Below, in pieces: positions 24,035-35,225 of a stretch of 64,000 bases of DNA. The position numbers were made by a program, and so were the translations under genes. Origin of the DNA: Tretioscincus oriximinensis. Lineage: Eukaryota > Chordata > Lepidosauria > Squamata > Gymnophthalmidae. The notes below the pieces were generated by a model, which was not told where the DNA came from, made no database searches, and worked only from the letters and a program-made list of their open reading frames with translations. Where the stretch lies: assembly GCA_022410635.1 (NCBI GenBank), contig JAJVDF010000348.1, positions 334,989 to 398,988 of the forward strand, written 5' to 3'. Numbering within the stretch: the first letter of the stretch is position 1; each line of letters starts with the position of its first letter.

Positions 24035-25867
24035 AAATTCTCTAACAGTATTGTGGCAGGAAATTCCAATCACCTTTGCTGCTCAGCTGCAGAGTGGGAA
24101 ATGGATCTGCAGCACCCCTACCCAGTTTCTCAGGCCCAACAATAAAAACACCCTGAAATTTAGTCAAAGGGTAAATTAGGCTCTTGGCAAGAGATACAGA
24201 TTTATCTTGGAAAACACATTACTGGTAACTGAGTGTCTGTTTTTCATGCAGAAATCCCTGGCTGAATTTCTGACACTTCTGGGTAAGCCTAGAAAGGCTT
24301 CCATTTTAAAACTTGGGTATTAGCCGACCGCTTATGGCTTTGTACTGTGCTCGACAGGTCACTGATCTCACTTCCTTTAAGGCTGCTTCCATCATTTCAG
24401 AATACATTTCGTATAGTTCATATAATGACTGACCTCCCTCAAAATACTTGGTTATCTACAATGATATCTACACAAAGTTTGTTATTGCAAATTCTGAATG
24501 AAACACATAAAGGACAAAGGCAGACAATTACTGCCCAGTGCATTTGGCCTTGCAGATCTATTTTGAGGCTGGATTGAAATAGTCTAATAAGATTGTGGTT
24601 GTATCGACAGCATTGCCTATGGGCAACAGGCCATCTGCACCACAGAAGTTCAGCCTAACTTAACTATGCTGGTAACAATCTCTAAAATAGCTGTATGGAG
24701 CATAACAAACTGTCTAAAAGCAGCACATTTCTAGAGACATTTGTGGCAGCTTAGTGAATGGGCACTGGCCTGTTTTGATGACAGACCAGCCCAGACATTT
24801 GCTAATATTTACATACTAGTGGCAGAGTTGGTCTACCACCAAGAAAGTGCCATCTTCCATTGGATTGGGCTTTAGTGTCATTTTGTTACCAGTGCTATGT
24901 TGTATGCATACTTGCATATGCCATTCCAATACGAGGCTTTCTAAGCAGTTTGGTTTGCAATGTGGACAATGCATTCTATGAAGGCTGCTCATCTAATCTG
25001 TTCCTTATGGCAGAGATTTCAGAATGAATTTTCAGCACTTTCAGGTGGAGTTAGAAAAACCATCACTCTAAACAATAATAAAAATATTAATCTGTATGGG
25101 TCACCATGCTGCCTTGACAGAAAGCTTGTTCCTCAAAATTTCCATGATGGGATGGTCCAGTAAGGAAAAAAAATAGAAGGCTTAACAAAAGAGAGGTTAT
25201 GTCCATTTCTCTTTCACCAGTAGAATATTATTTCCAATAACTGCTACAGTTCATCCACAAAGGAAAAAGAGACATACAGATACCATCACACAGGATGAAA
25301 GATACTGTATTATAACTCGCTACCCATTTCTGTCAGAGTCAGGTCAAACCTTAATAGCTCCAAAGGTCAGAATCAAGTCCACAGGGAATTAATGGAGGAT
25401 GTAAAAGCTTCAGTTTCAACTAAGATGTTATTCTATTTCTGTTTTGAAACAAAAATAGTGTTCACGTTTACTGACCAACAATAGAAAGCATAGGTAAGAT
25501 TGCTTTGTTTGAGAAAGATTAAATACCTTTCAAATCACATTTTCTCCATAAATCTGTACAAAATAGGAATTTGAATAGCAGATATAAATCCATTTGTCTC
25601 CCCACAATTTAGGTTGTTGGAAGAATATATGATTAAGTTTTGACTGGTTTGTGTCTCATCTGCTTTGGGTGGGAGAAAATATGTTGCTCTGGCTTTGCTC
25701 GAAGTTACAGTAAATATTCAACATGAGCATCTATATGATGTTGCCACACAGAAATAGTTATGCTTCTTCAGTGTGGTCAATAGTCCTGAAAATAAATGCC
25801 CCTCGAATATATAAGAGTTGCATACCACTAAATGCCTGAAGATTAAACTATAGTTTCTTTAATTCCA

Positions 25868-26045
25868 GAGCCCAAAGAGCCTTTCCACACTGTTTCTTAT
25901 CATAGGGTACATAATCAAACAGGGGTCATCTGCTTATTAGTGCAGACCATGACACCTATTCAGACATGTCATAGCTGGCATTAACATGCAAATGGCAGGT
26001 CCCTATTTGAAGATAAAAAAGGCATAGTGCAAAAAGAGCTGTGCT
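25868..26045. repeat. Foldback family F4, very diverged
   Basis: GAGCCTTTCCACACTG at the left and ATGCAAATGGCAGGTCCCTA, then GGCATAGTGCAAAAAGAGC at the right are F4-like. The middle does not align by eye. Confidence 0.35.
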
Positions 26046-26639
26046 AGTTGTAGCAATGTAGTAGGAAGCATAACATTCAATTATTGCCATAATATATATA
26101 TAATGCTGTCCAAACAAACCTCATGATGGACACTATATATTCAAGTTAAAAAATATGGAATGCACCCAACTAAAGCACAAAGGGTAAAAAGAATCCTGAT
26201 GCTATTAAGAGAATAAACCTTAATAATCCAAAGTAATTGTGCTTTGGCTACATGGATTGGGTATAGCCATAAAACTATCTTGGCAGATAGGGAGAAATTC
26301 CTATGCTAGCTTGAATAAGAATTTCTAGCAAGAGGATTTCATAGCACCGTTGCGATTATCAAGAAATTGGTTTTCATGCTGCTTTTTTCTTGTATTAAAA
26401 TATTACAAGAACCCTCTTGAAATCATGCTGCAGCTTGAACCCATAACCTTCTGCTTTTCAGACAGTTGTCCACTAGATGAGAAATTGAAAACCAATTTCT
26501 AGATGCACTTCCAATTCAGGGTTGTGGTGGATGATGCAGGTAGGGAATGGCCAACTGAATAGCCTCCCGGGCCATAAAACAGTCAGTATAGAGATGTACA
26601 GGCTTTTGTCTCCCAGCTTCCCTCCACATTTGTACTTCC

Positions 26640-26765
26640 AGGGAGGGAGGGTATGGATCTTTTAAGTGTTTTATTGATGTGTTTTTGTGTTGCTTTTAAT
26701 CTTCTGTTATTTGAGAACTTTGCTGAAGGGTAAGATATAAATTCTTAAAAATATAAAATAATGGA
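26640..26765 (+). mobile_element. L2-like LINE 3' tail
   Basis: GTTTTATTGATGTGTTTTTG, TTTTAATCTTCTGTTATTTG and GCTGAAGGGTAAGATATAAA follow the same order as the L2-like tail at 45790. Confidence 0.5.
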
Positions 26766-28184
26766 CAGACAGAAAGAAGGAATTTTCACAGATACACCTT
26801 ACACAGCCTGCAGTATCTACTGAAATATCTACTTTATCAACACCCATTGAAGTTGTCATTAAAAATAAATAACACAGAATTGCAACTCTATCTGGACCTT
26901 TGACACCCAGTTTCTAAAAATATTCTAAACCTCCTGTACGTGACAGTTCCTACCCAATTCTTAATGCGACATCCCACCATCATGTATCTTCTGCCACGCT
27001 ATGCATCAGTAGTAAAGCTGTGCATATCCATAACCAGCTGATTGCAATTTTTTCCAATCTTTGTGATGAGTCCTGGATTGAATCAAATTCCCATTTTTCA
27101 GTCTTCATGTGCCTCTTTCTTCACTGGAGAAGACAGGAAATGTTGCAAGATTCTCAATGCATTCCTAGGCGATTACTGTGGCCAGAAACCAAATCGGTAC
27201 TTAGCACTGCTACTGTTTTTACCAGAGAGGCTGGATGGGTTATGTTTTATTTTCTGTTGTGATTCACCTTGCGTCCATTGAGTAAAGGATAGGATTACCA
27301 CATTTGATAGGAGATGCTTAATACCACGAAGTACCTGCAGCATACATTCTCTAGAAGAATGCATTAATGTTATTAATATTTCTCCTATGTAGCCAGTCTA
27401 CTGGCTACACGTGTACGGATCCAAATAATGTTTTTAAACATGGGACCCTAGACATGGGAACTGCAGCATATAAAATGTATGCCAATGTTTAACTCACATT
27501 TTCTCCTTGTATGTGAGAGACACTTGCAGGATCTACAAGATTTTTATTCTTTCTGTATGGATACAGCCTAAAGAAATGCATCTCCCCTGCCACACACATA
27601 CAAACATACTTTGTGGCTTACAGCACTTTTTCATTTACTTTGGAGAAATTGCTTCATTTCATTGGGAACAGAATGTATATTCTTAAGCTACATTTCTTTC
27701 TGTACAATACAAATGTTTTGAATAAATGTTCAGAAAGAAGAAACCATCAAATTATTCATTTGGACTGAAGGTTCTTCATTTCACATTTGTAGACTTAAAT
27801 TCTTCCAGCTTTGATTTTTTTTCTTTGCCCTTCTTAAAACATCAACAGTAATTAAGCTCAACTGTGAGCAAACAATCAAATCTTCAGGACCCAGCAACCA
27901 GACTTAATGACTTCCAGACTCTATTCATAGGCTTGCTCAAAAACTGGCTGTGTCATGTTAACCAAAACATCAAAACTGACAGTAGCTCATTCAGTTCTCA
28001 AAGAAGAGAACACAATTTCTGCAGCTCATAAAATAAAGCAGTCTTCTTCTATTGCTTGGCTCCACATATGGTCTTGAGACTACAACTTTTCTAGATCTTT
28101 TCTTCGTGGTTAGATTTCTGTTCCAATGACAAGACTGCTTTCTGTCTTGACAAGTAACACTCCATTGGGTTCCTATTGGGGTGT

Positions 28185-28335
28185 CAAATGTTAAGAACAT
28201 AGAGACCATAGGAAGAGCCCCACTGAATCTCATCCAGCATTCAGTGTCATGTAGTGGGCCCATCAGTTGCTTCTGGGTACTCTCAAGCAGAAGACGACTC
28301 TGCCCTTGAGTCCCTGCAAATGGTATGCAGAGGAA
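28185..28335 (-). mobile_element. CR1-related 3' UTR fragment
   Basis: The plus strand shows AAGAACATAGAGACCATAGG, then CATCCAGCATTCAGTGTCAT and GTGGGCCCATCAGTTGCTTC. This is the reverse of the usual reptile CR1 tail, which ends in GGCTCTTCTTATGTTC-like sequence. Confidence 0.6.
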
Positions 28336-29044
28336 TGGTATGTCCAATCTTGAGGTGGTGTTTAGGCATCCATTCTAGCAGCCACTGATACACTTCCACA
28401 ATGATGGATTCATAAACATCTTGGGAGTTTATGTTCTGAAAGTATAGTCTTCACATACTATCTACGGTTTGATGATTTCTTGCTCACATGGAACTATTTC
28501 AAAGAAAACACTGATTTCCAGGCTGTATGAAGCAAATACACATGGCACTTATCCAGGCTCTTTATCAATACAGCTTGTAGTTGCCAAGGACTCATGAATT
28601 CTGAGGAGTCTATTGTAAACTGGATATGAGTGATTCATTGGAATTTTCAGCCTGTGCCAAATACTCCCACCATCTTCAATGCCGAATTGTGGTGCTGTTC
28701 CCATTACTAGCCATTGCCTTGTTTTGCCGCAACAGGTTTTTCCTGTGGCTAGCATAACATCAACGAAAGTCTGAAGTAGTGTGTTTCATGGAATTTATAT
28801 CTGTCTACTGTATACATATATATATATGAATAAGCAATCATGAAATAAAACTCCTAGTAACTTTTTACAAATGACTTTATTATACAAGTTGAAACACTGG
28901 GATTTTTTATTTATTTACATATCTTACTTTATACCTAAAGATCACTATTAAAATATATATAAGACATTTGTTAATTGCTAATTAGGCCATTTCTGGAAGC
29001 ATACATGTTCATACTACTAGGAGCAGAAGAAGCATAGAAGCAGA

Positions 29045-29362
29045 AGCAGCAGGAGGAGAAGGAGAAGGCGGAGGTTCTTATACTTCACTTTTATCACCTT
29101 CCAAAGGGACTCAAAGTGGCTTACAAGGGGATTTTGCCCGAAGGCTGACATTCTATCTTCCCCACCAGGCTGTGGTGGCTCCCATGTATCTACTTGCAGT
29201 CAGTTGCCATTTCTTGCAATTCTTGCTTTCGAATAGCTGGGTTGGCTGGAGCTACAGTCTAGTGGAAAGTGCTCAGCCCTCCCCACATCCCACACAGGGC
29301 TTCGAAACCCCATCTCCCAGTTGAGAGACAAATTCCTTAGCGACTGAGCTATCCGTGCCTGA
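29045..29362 (-). repeat. tRNA-derived SINE, family A
   Basis: The minus-strand head GGCACGGATAGCTCAGTCGC is close to the apparent consensus, followed by GTTTCGAAGCCCTGTGTG and the full body. The tail on the plus strand is the GAAG/GGAGAA run at about 29020-29065, that is, CTT-rich on the element strand. Confidence 0.85.
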
Positions 29363-29874
29363 AGTTCAGGTTAATATTGTTGCGATTTATTCTTCAAATA
29401 CAGAAACCGATTTTAAAACAAGATCTAGGAAGACTAGAGAAACTATAGATGGGAGGGGCAAGTCCTTTTTTGCACTTTGGTTGGGGAACAGAACATCCCC
29501 ACCACCAATGGCCCCACTATTCTCCAGGCCGCTGGAGCTGCTCTTTAAAAGTGAGCAGGAACAACCCCAGGGTTAAGGTTAGGGAAATGCCAATAGCACA
29601 AGGCAGAATCCTTCAGTTCCACTCTGGAGCATCCTGCACATGTGAACATATGTACCATCCTTCCCTAATCACAGTAATGGGTAACAGGACAAGCACTGGC
29701 TGAAACCTGAACAGCAATTTCGTGAGCTCCATACATCAATGAACCTTAGGGAAGGAGCAGGACTTTTCTAGGGCCCAAGGTGCAAATGATGTAGAACGTT
29801 TTCTGTGTAACTAAGAGGGAACAGTGTCTAGCAATAATTTTCATTAGCTAAGGGAAGAGGAGGAGGCAGAGAAA

Positions 29875-30020
29875 AGATTTTTATACCCACTATTTTCAAA
29901 CTGAAGGGAATCAATGCAAAACAACTTTCTGTTCTTTTCTTCACAACAGACACCTTGTAAAGCAGCTGAGGCTGAGAGAGCTCCAAACAACTGTGGCTAG
30001 TTACACAGATGCTTCAGTTA
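29875..30020 (-). repeat. Sauria-type SINE 3' part
   Basis: The minus strand contains AGCTCTCTCAGCCTCAGCTG, a CTTTACAAGGTGTCTGTTGT block and the terminal GGGTATAAAAATC. The tRNA head is missing. Confidence 0.7.
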
Positions 30021-30244
30021 TCTGTTTATATGGGGTATGACTCCATGTAGAAAACATGATTCTACGAATTAGGAGCTAATTTCTCAAAAAGACAGGAATA
30101 ACACTGATATATATGTAGTGTGCACACAGCAGAATGGAAGGCATTTAAACCAGCTAAGTAGCAGAAAACCAAGTAATAGATCTGGTATATGTAGAGAATA
30201 GAATTAAAATAACCTGGATTGTATTTCATAAAATAGGGCATTTG

Positions 30245-30530
30245 AGATTGTAGCATTCTGTCTCACACATGGCCCACCAATTGCACCTGGACATTCTTAG
30301 GCAGCAGCAGAAAGCAAAACCTTCATTGGCTCTTGATTCCTTGCAAAAGGCATTTAGAGGAAACCATCTGTCACTCTCACCCACAGACATTACCTAGAGA
30401 TAAGTAGTCCATTGATTCTCCTGTCCTCCATGTATTTGTTTAATCTTATCCAGGCTGATAGCTGTCACTACCTTGTAAATATCATAAACCAATGACACTG
30501 AGTAATCTCCTTCATTAAGTATCTTTTCTA
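30245..30530 (-). mobile_element. CR1-related 3' UTR fragment
   Basis: TGGCCCACCAATTGCACCTG, TAGTCCATTGATTCTCCTGT and TCCATGTATTTGTTTAATCT follow the order of a known squamate CR1 3' tail in reverse orientation, with many substitutions. Confidence 0.55.
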
Positions 30531-30894
30531 TTCCCAATTGGCCTTGACTGTTTTTTAAAAAATGCATTGTAATTTACTTGCCTACTGGAATTAGGTCAAG
30601 ACTCTTGTGCCACAGAGAAACAAACGTTTTAACATGCGAGTCTGTAACGCAACCTGGCTGAAAATTCCTACTATTAAAGTTTTATAGGACTTCCATAAAA
30701 ATCACCAACTGAATTGCTCACAAAACAACCCAAATATGTTGTACAGTAGTTTATCTATTTTAGTAAAAGAATTATAAAAGCAATAATGAATGACAATAAT
30801 TTAAGATTCAGGATTTTTGCACACCATATACCATCTTTTTAGAAAAAAAATGCTTAGAAAAATAAATGATAGTTTTCAAAGGGAAAACTGTCAG

Positions 30895-31010
30895 TGAAAT
30901 ATTTTTATATTTTTAATTGTTTTATTTTAATCTGTTCTATTTTTTTAATGTAATCTGCTCTGAGACCTTTGGGAATGGGGCAGAATATATATAAATGTAA
31001 GAAAAGAAAT
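30895..31010 (+). mobile_element. L2-like LINE 3' tail
   Basis: TTTTAATTGTTTTATTTTAA followed by CTGCTCTGAGACCTTTGGGA and GGGGCAGAATATATATAAAT. Confidence 0.6.
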
Positions 31011-31384
31011 GAATATTTATATTAGAGCCATCAATAAGCAAATTGAAATGAACTATCCAAAGTTAAATACAAAATATCATTTACAGTGGATCCAAATCTT
31101 ATTTACTTCAGCTTTTCAATAGTTCAATACAATCTTATCTGAAATTTACTTTTGAGCCAGTAACTCCATCAACATACCCTTACAGTCCATACAGACACAG
31201 AGAACATCAGACAATTATTGAAAAACTCATTTCTCAAGAATAAAATATTATCTAAGGCTCTTGATGACTTTAGGCACATTCATTTGCAAATATTAGCTTG
31301 TAGGTTACTTCTAAAAGATTGTGCTCTAGAATCAAGATGTCCAAACAAGTTGCAAAGAATAGGAAAAAACCCACTATGTACCCA

Positions 31385-31490
31385 TTTAGGTATGAATAGA
31401 TATTTACCTATATCCCGCCCTCTACCAAAAGGTCTCAGGACGGTTAATCATAAAAAGCAAAAATACAAAATTAATGTTTTAAAACAGTGC
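31385..31490 (-). mobile_element. L2-like LINE 3' tail
   Basis: TATCCCGCCCTCTACCAAAA and GGTCTCAGGACGGTTAATCA are the reverse of the standard tail, followed by TTAATGTTTTAAAACAGTG. Confidence 0.65.
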
Positions 31491-32019
31491 GCAGTGAAAC
31501 GAATGAATACAGGCAGATACAGAATGAATATATAGGGCAAGCACCTGAAAATCAAACAAGGAAAGCCCTGAAAAATGCAAGCAACCCAATAAATTGCCAG
31601 TAATTAATTTCTCCATATAAAATCGAGAACAGTAGAACATCCAAAATTGGAGATTTCCATCTTGGCAACAGAAATGACAAAGTTTGCTCCCCCATAAAAT
31701 ACTCTGACTGGAATTTCTCAGGGAATAACCAGAAGTGTTTTTAGAAAGACTTGCAGTATCATTCTATGATCTTCGTTAGAAATCATTTTCACTGAACTGC
31801 CCAAGATGTATTCCTTATATAGATTGAGTTAGTCAAAATCTTTAAAAATCAGCACAATTTGCTTCNAAGCAAACTGTGGGCTGCAGACTTAAATCCTGAC
31901 AGAAAACAAAAACAAGAAACAAAACAAGGCTTCATGCAGACACAGCACAAAAGAAGTGGATTAAAAGCAGTGTAGACGTGGTAGCATTTAATGACGATTG
32001 AAGTTGGAACAAGAACATA

Positions 32020-32420
32020 AGGGCCCTCTCCCCAATGAGCCTTATTCTAAGCTTTATCTGTGGATACAGCCACTGTACACTGGCATACCCTGGGCCTGCC
32101 ATAGGAAAAGAACTGGGGTCAAATATCCCACTTTTCTCACCAGAAAGCACTCAAAGCAGTTTATTTTTTCAACTGTGATGGTTCCCATTTATCTAACTGC
32201 AATTTCTAGCTTTCAAATAGCTGGGTTGGCTAAGAGCTGAGGCCAGTAGAGGGTGCTCACCCCTCTCCACAGCTGACACAGGGCTTTGAACTCCAGCATC
32301 TCTGCTGAAACACCAGGGCTCTTAACTGCTGTTCCACCATAACCTTCCCTAGCATAGGAGGCTCCTGATCCAAGATGTTGCCCAGAATAAGGNCCAGTGG
32401 GGACAGATCCCAGAGCTCAC
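32020..32420. repeat. Foldback element, family F4, interrupted by a SINE
   Basis: The left arm CCCAATGAGCCTTATTCTAA (about 32030-32055) and right arm GCCCAGAATAAGGNCCAGTG (about 32375-32400) are inverted. The family-A SINE at 32112-32345 lies between them. Confidence 0.6.
32112..32345 (-). repeat. tRNA-derived SINE, family A (diverged, internally deleted)
   Basis: The minus strand shows the B-box-like and GTGTCAGCTGTGGAGAGGGG segments, CCAACCCAGCTATTTGAAAG and GGTATAAA-like 3' sequence. The central body is shortened. It lies inside a foldback-family copy whose arms appear at 32020-32060 and 32350-32420. Confidence 0.65.
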
Positions 32421-32570
32421 ACAACGCTACCAAGCTGCTTTTGAGCTGCTATGGGTCATGCGTGTGGAGGCAGCCCAAAGCCTTGAATACAACCAATAAT
32501 CGTTCGAGGCTTTGCTTNCTCACCAAGGAACCCAAGGAGAGCAGAATAAGCAAATGTGTCGCAAACTCAC

Positions 32571-32597
32571 CTTTTGAATTCCTGAACTCAGATCCAT
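32571..32597 (-). CDS. LMCD1: LMCD1 coding exon 1 (nine codons with start ATG)
   Basis: The first coding exon carries only MDLSSGIQK before a canonical donor GTGAGT just below 32571. The D-L-x-x-G-I-x-K pattern matches the human N-terminus (D-L-N-P-G-V-K-K) and joins in phase 0 to VSIGQ of exon 2. The ATG has a strong initiation context (A at -3, G at +4). An in-frame TAA lies 16 codons upstream (32643-32645), so translation cannot start further upstream in this exon. The predicted N-terminus is therefore about five residues shorter than the human one. The exon's 5' untranslated part runs upward into the CpG-rich region, and its transcription start cannot be fixed from sequence alone. A competing 18-bp candidate at 17528-17545 was considered and fits much less well. 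Confidence 0.85.
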
Positions 32598-32639
32598 TTT
32601 TGCTTGACGGAATAGGATCAGACTGGATGGATCTACAAA

Positions 32640-33190
32640 CTCTTAGGTACCGCAGCGGCGCTTACGAAGCTCACTTCTCCCTCATCCACCCAGCAGCCAA
32701 GGTCCTTTAATTGGAGCCTACAACTCCCTCTCATAAGCTGCCAGCCAATCAGTCGTCCGAGGCCAACTTTTTCGACCAATGCGAAGTGAGGCTTGAGCTT
32801 CAGGCGCTGGAGTTTGGTTTAACCCTTCACGGAGCGGGAGAAAACCAATCGGAAGAAGCTCCGGTCCGGGCGCGCCGCGCCTNAGCACCAGCAGCGGAGA
32901 GCAGAGAGGCGTCTGGGATGAGCTTTCGGATCGGAATCGCGTGTTGCCTTTTAAAGGACCGTGGGCAAGGCCGGTCGCAGGGGCTGCCCGTTATATTCTT
33001 AGCCTCCCAGCCGCGAAATAGAAAGCTGCTCTCCTTTGAACTGATCTCCATCGTCGCCTCCTAGGTTGCCAGAACTGCGATGAGGTTAATCTATCACTGC
33101 ACTCCCACATCAGAGCAGGGATATTCTGGAATAAATGCGTCCCCACAGCGCTTTGTTGCGGCCCCGTCCTCACTGAGCCGTATTCTGGGC
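32640..33190 (-). promoter_or_regulatory. LMCD1: CpG-rich presumed LMCD1 promoter and 5' UTR
   Basis: CpG dinucleotides are frequent here (for example GCGCGCCGCGC near 32870) in a window otherwise strongly CpG-depleted and AT-rich. The block lies directly upstream of the LMCD1 start codon on the minus strand. Three CCAAT boxes on the plus strand sit at 32745-32749, 32776-32780 and 32845-32849, with an inverted ATTGG at 32710-32714; closely spaced CCAAT boxes suggest NF-Y binding. No convincing TATA box was placed. Whether a divergent plus-strand transcript also starts here cannot be told. Foldback elements of a repeated family begin at the upstream edge (33160 onward). Confidence 0.75.
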
Positions 33191-33320
33191 TACACNTCAG
33201 GACAGGAGTCTGCCACCCACATGCTAGCGAATGGGACNTGCCATAATCGACACTGACATGTAGATACCCACGCTCTGACCCGATATAAACCGGGAATAAA
33301 GCTCAGTGGGGACACTGTGT
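33160..33320. repeat. Foldback element, family F4, at promoter edge
   Basis: Left arm GTCCTCACTGAGCCGTATTC and right arm GAATAAAGCTCAGTGGGGAC are inverted copies. The inner part has CTGCCACCCACATGCTAG. It begins where the CpG-rich LMCD1 promoter region ends. Confidence 0.7.
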
Positions 33321-33419
33321 GGACGGATTTATTCCATGCTTTATTGTAGAATAAATAAGTGATGTGGGGATGCAGCAATCATTTGGTTATTTACACCAAA
33401 CATTGTAAAGCCTTTAAAG

Positions 33420-33545
33420 TCCCCTATAACGAAGTCACCACGGAGCCATATTCTGGTCTGTATCTCAGAATAGGAGCCTGCCATCTACATGCCATCTTGG
33501 CCAAGGGAGAGCCCAAAATAAGGCTCCGTGGGAACAGGGCTGATG
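33420..33545. repeat. Foldback element, family F4
   Basis: CACGGAGCCATATTCTGGTC at the left and AAATAAGGCTCCGTGGGAAC at the right are inverted, with AGGAGCCTGCCATCTACATG between, as in the copy at 44645. Confidence 0.7.
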
Positions 33546-33765
33546 ACTTTTGGAGAATAGTCAATGATTTGGAGAATATTTGTTTTGGCCTTGGTCATAT
33601 CTAAACTTCAATGTTCTTTGAAGATGGCTTCAGTCTGCTTTTGGAATCAAAGAACATTGTATCAAAGTAAAAAAAAAGTATATTTTCATATTACATTGTC
33701 CAAACCAAAGATGATCTTTTAAGAATGAAAGAAAACTGCTTTTCACTTTGTGGATGCATTCTGTC

Positions 33766-33931
33766 AGACTGAAAGTGGATTGAAGCTGAATTTAAACTTT
33801 GTGTACTCAGGGCCATGGAATACTGGGGTGTGTGAAAGGATGACCAGCTACGTTAGGAAATGAAAAGCAAAGAAGGGTGCATTCTAATCATACCTAAGTT
33901 TTAATCCAGATTCAGTCCATTTTCAGCAAAG
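33766..33931. repeat. Foldback element, family F3
   Basis: CTGAAAGTGGATTGAAGCTG on the left corresponds to the complement of CAGATTCAGTCCATTTTCAG on the right, with TTAAACTTTG/CTAAGTTTTAA inner ends. Single related arms occur near 34040-34080 and 34710-34740. Confidence 0.6.
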
Positions 33932-34800
33932 TGGCAAAGCAGTGTTCTGTTTTCCTTTGGCATCAGCTAACTCAGAAAACACATTTCTTCTAAATAATGT
34001 GGGNGGAAAATGACTATTCACTTTAATGATGTAGTTTTTTTCATTCTGAAAGTGGGTTTAAGATGAATTAAGATTTAGGTGTGACCAATCTGTTTTGATT
34101 CTATTGGTTGATAGCCCTTTCCCCTGCTTCCATCCTCCAGCTGCCTTTCCCCCTTACTCCTCTAGTCTGAAGATGGGGATCGTCTATTTCGATTAATAAG
34201 ACTCCATTTCCCATGAACTCCTGGCAAACAAGGACAAAAATGGAGGTAGCAGAAAGCCAAATTACCCCACGATGACCTTAGATTTGTCATCTTTGGCTTC
34301 AGACATAGCTGAGCTCACAGCCAAGTTTTCATCTAATTTCATTCTATTTTCAGAGTGATAGATTGCACAAGCAAAGTGAATGGTCATTTTTTCCACATTA
34401 CCTAACTCTTAGCATTCCCACTTAAGAAGCAAGATTGAATTTTGCGCCTTTACTAGCTGTAGAAGAAATTATTTTTCACCAGATGCAGCTTCTAATGCCT
34501 GAGAAGGGGAGCACTACCTTCTCACACATCTATTGAAGGCACAAAGCTCTATCCACCTTTTTATGTGGGGTTTAACAGATTAGGTCTTGCCATCAGCATG
34601 ACAGAATAGGCTGTCACACGCCGCAAGGTAGAAGTTGCTAGTCTGTACCAGCATTTAGATAGCAGGTCTCTATTCCAAGATACAATCTTGAATATGATTC
34701 TGTACAGGAAGGATGGACTGAAACTGGATTAACATTTAGATGTGAATGCATGGTTCTGTCTGATTATTTTCCTTTCTATAGGTTATGTTCTGACAGGTAC

Positions 34801-34890
34801 ATTTAATCCATCTTTTGCCCTGAAGAACTGGAGTAAAGGAAGGTCCCCACTGCTTTAGTCCAGTTCTTCAGGACAAAAGATGGATTAAAT
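34801..34890. repeat. Hairpin element, family F2 (best copy)
   Basis: 38-bp arms at 34801-34838 and 34853-34890 (ATTTAATCCATCTTTTG ... CCTGAAGAACTGGA, then complement) pair with two mismatches around a 14-nt centre. Related copies are at 2210-2265 (one arm) and 36615-36720 (both arms). Confidence 0.8.
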
Positions 34891-34959
34891 TACGTATCGA
34901 GTCGTCTCCATACTGTATTATTTCAATTTCTTGTTCTTTCANATAACAAGAAATTCATT

Positions 34960-35225
34960 GTAGAGTACAGTGGTAGAGTCCTGGTGTTCTGGCAGAGATA
35001 CAGAGTTCAAAGTTCTGTGTCGGCTGTGCAGAGGGGTGAGCATCCAATACAGCCCTCAGCTATAGANAATCCAGCTATATGAAAGCAATAAATTGCGATT
35101 AGTTAAATGGGGACCGTCAGAGCATATTGAGGAATGTCAGATAGAATGTAAGCCTTTGGGAGAAAAATAAGCTTGTGAACCAGTTTGAGTAGGAAATGCG
35201 AGATAAAAACCTTCTTCTCCTCCTT
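34960..35225 (+). repeat. tRNA-derived SINE, family A (diverged)
   Basis: Recognised by AGTTCAAAGTTCTGTGTCGG, GAGGGGTGAGCATC, ATAGAATGTAAGCCTTTGGG and the terminal GATAAAAACCTTCTTCTCC. The head is only loosely tRNA-like. Confidence 0.65.

Larger units (their letters stand above)
24035..28185. other. Intronic stretch, little recognised
   Basis: Only the weak F4-like piece (25868), an L2-like tail (26640) and a small palindrome GTAGCCAGT/ACTGGCTAC near 27389 stand out. Confidence 0.5.
8087..32570 (-). other. LMCD1: LMCD1 intron 1
   Basis: About 24.5 kb between the nine-codon first exon and exon 2. It holds a palindromic element near 8797-8911, an unclassified repeat (9485-10075), a Tc1-like transposon (12003-13432), SINEs at 20267, 21465, 29060, 29875 and 32112, LINE remnants and foldback pieces. 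No conserved exon was recognised in it on either strand. Confidence 0.8.
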
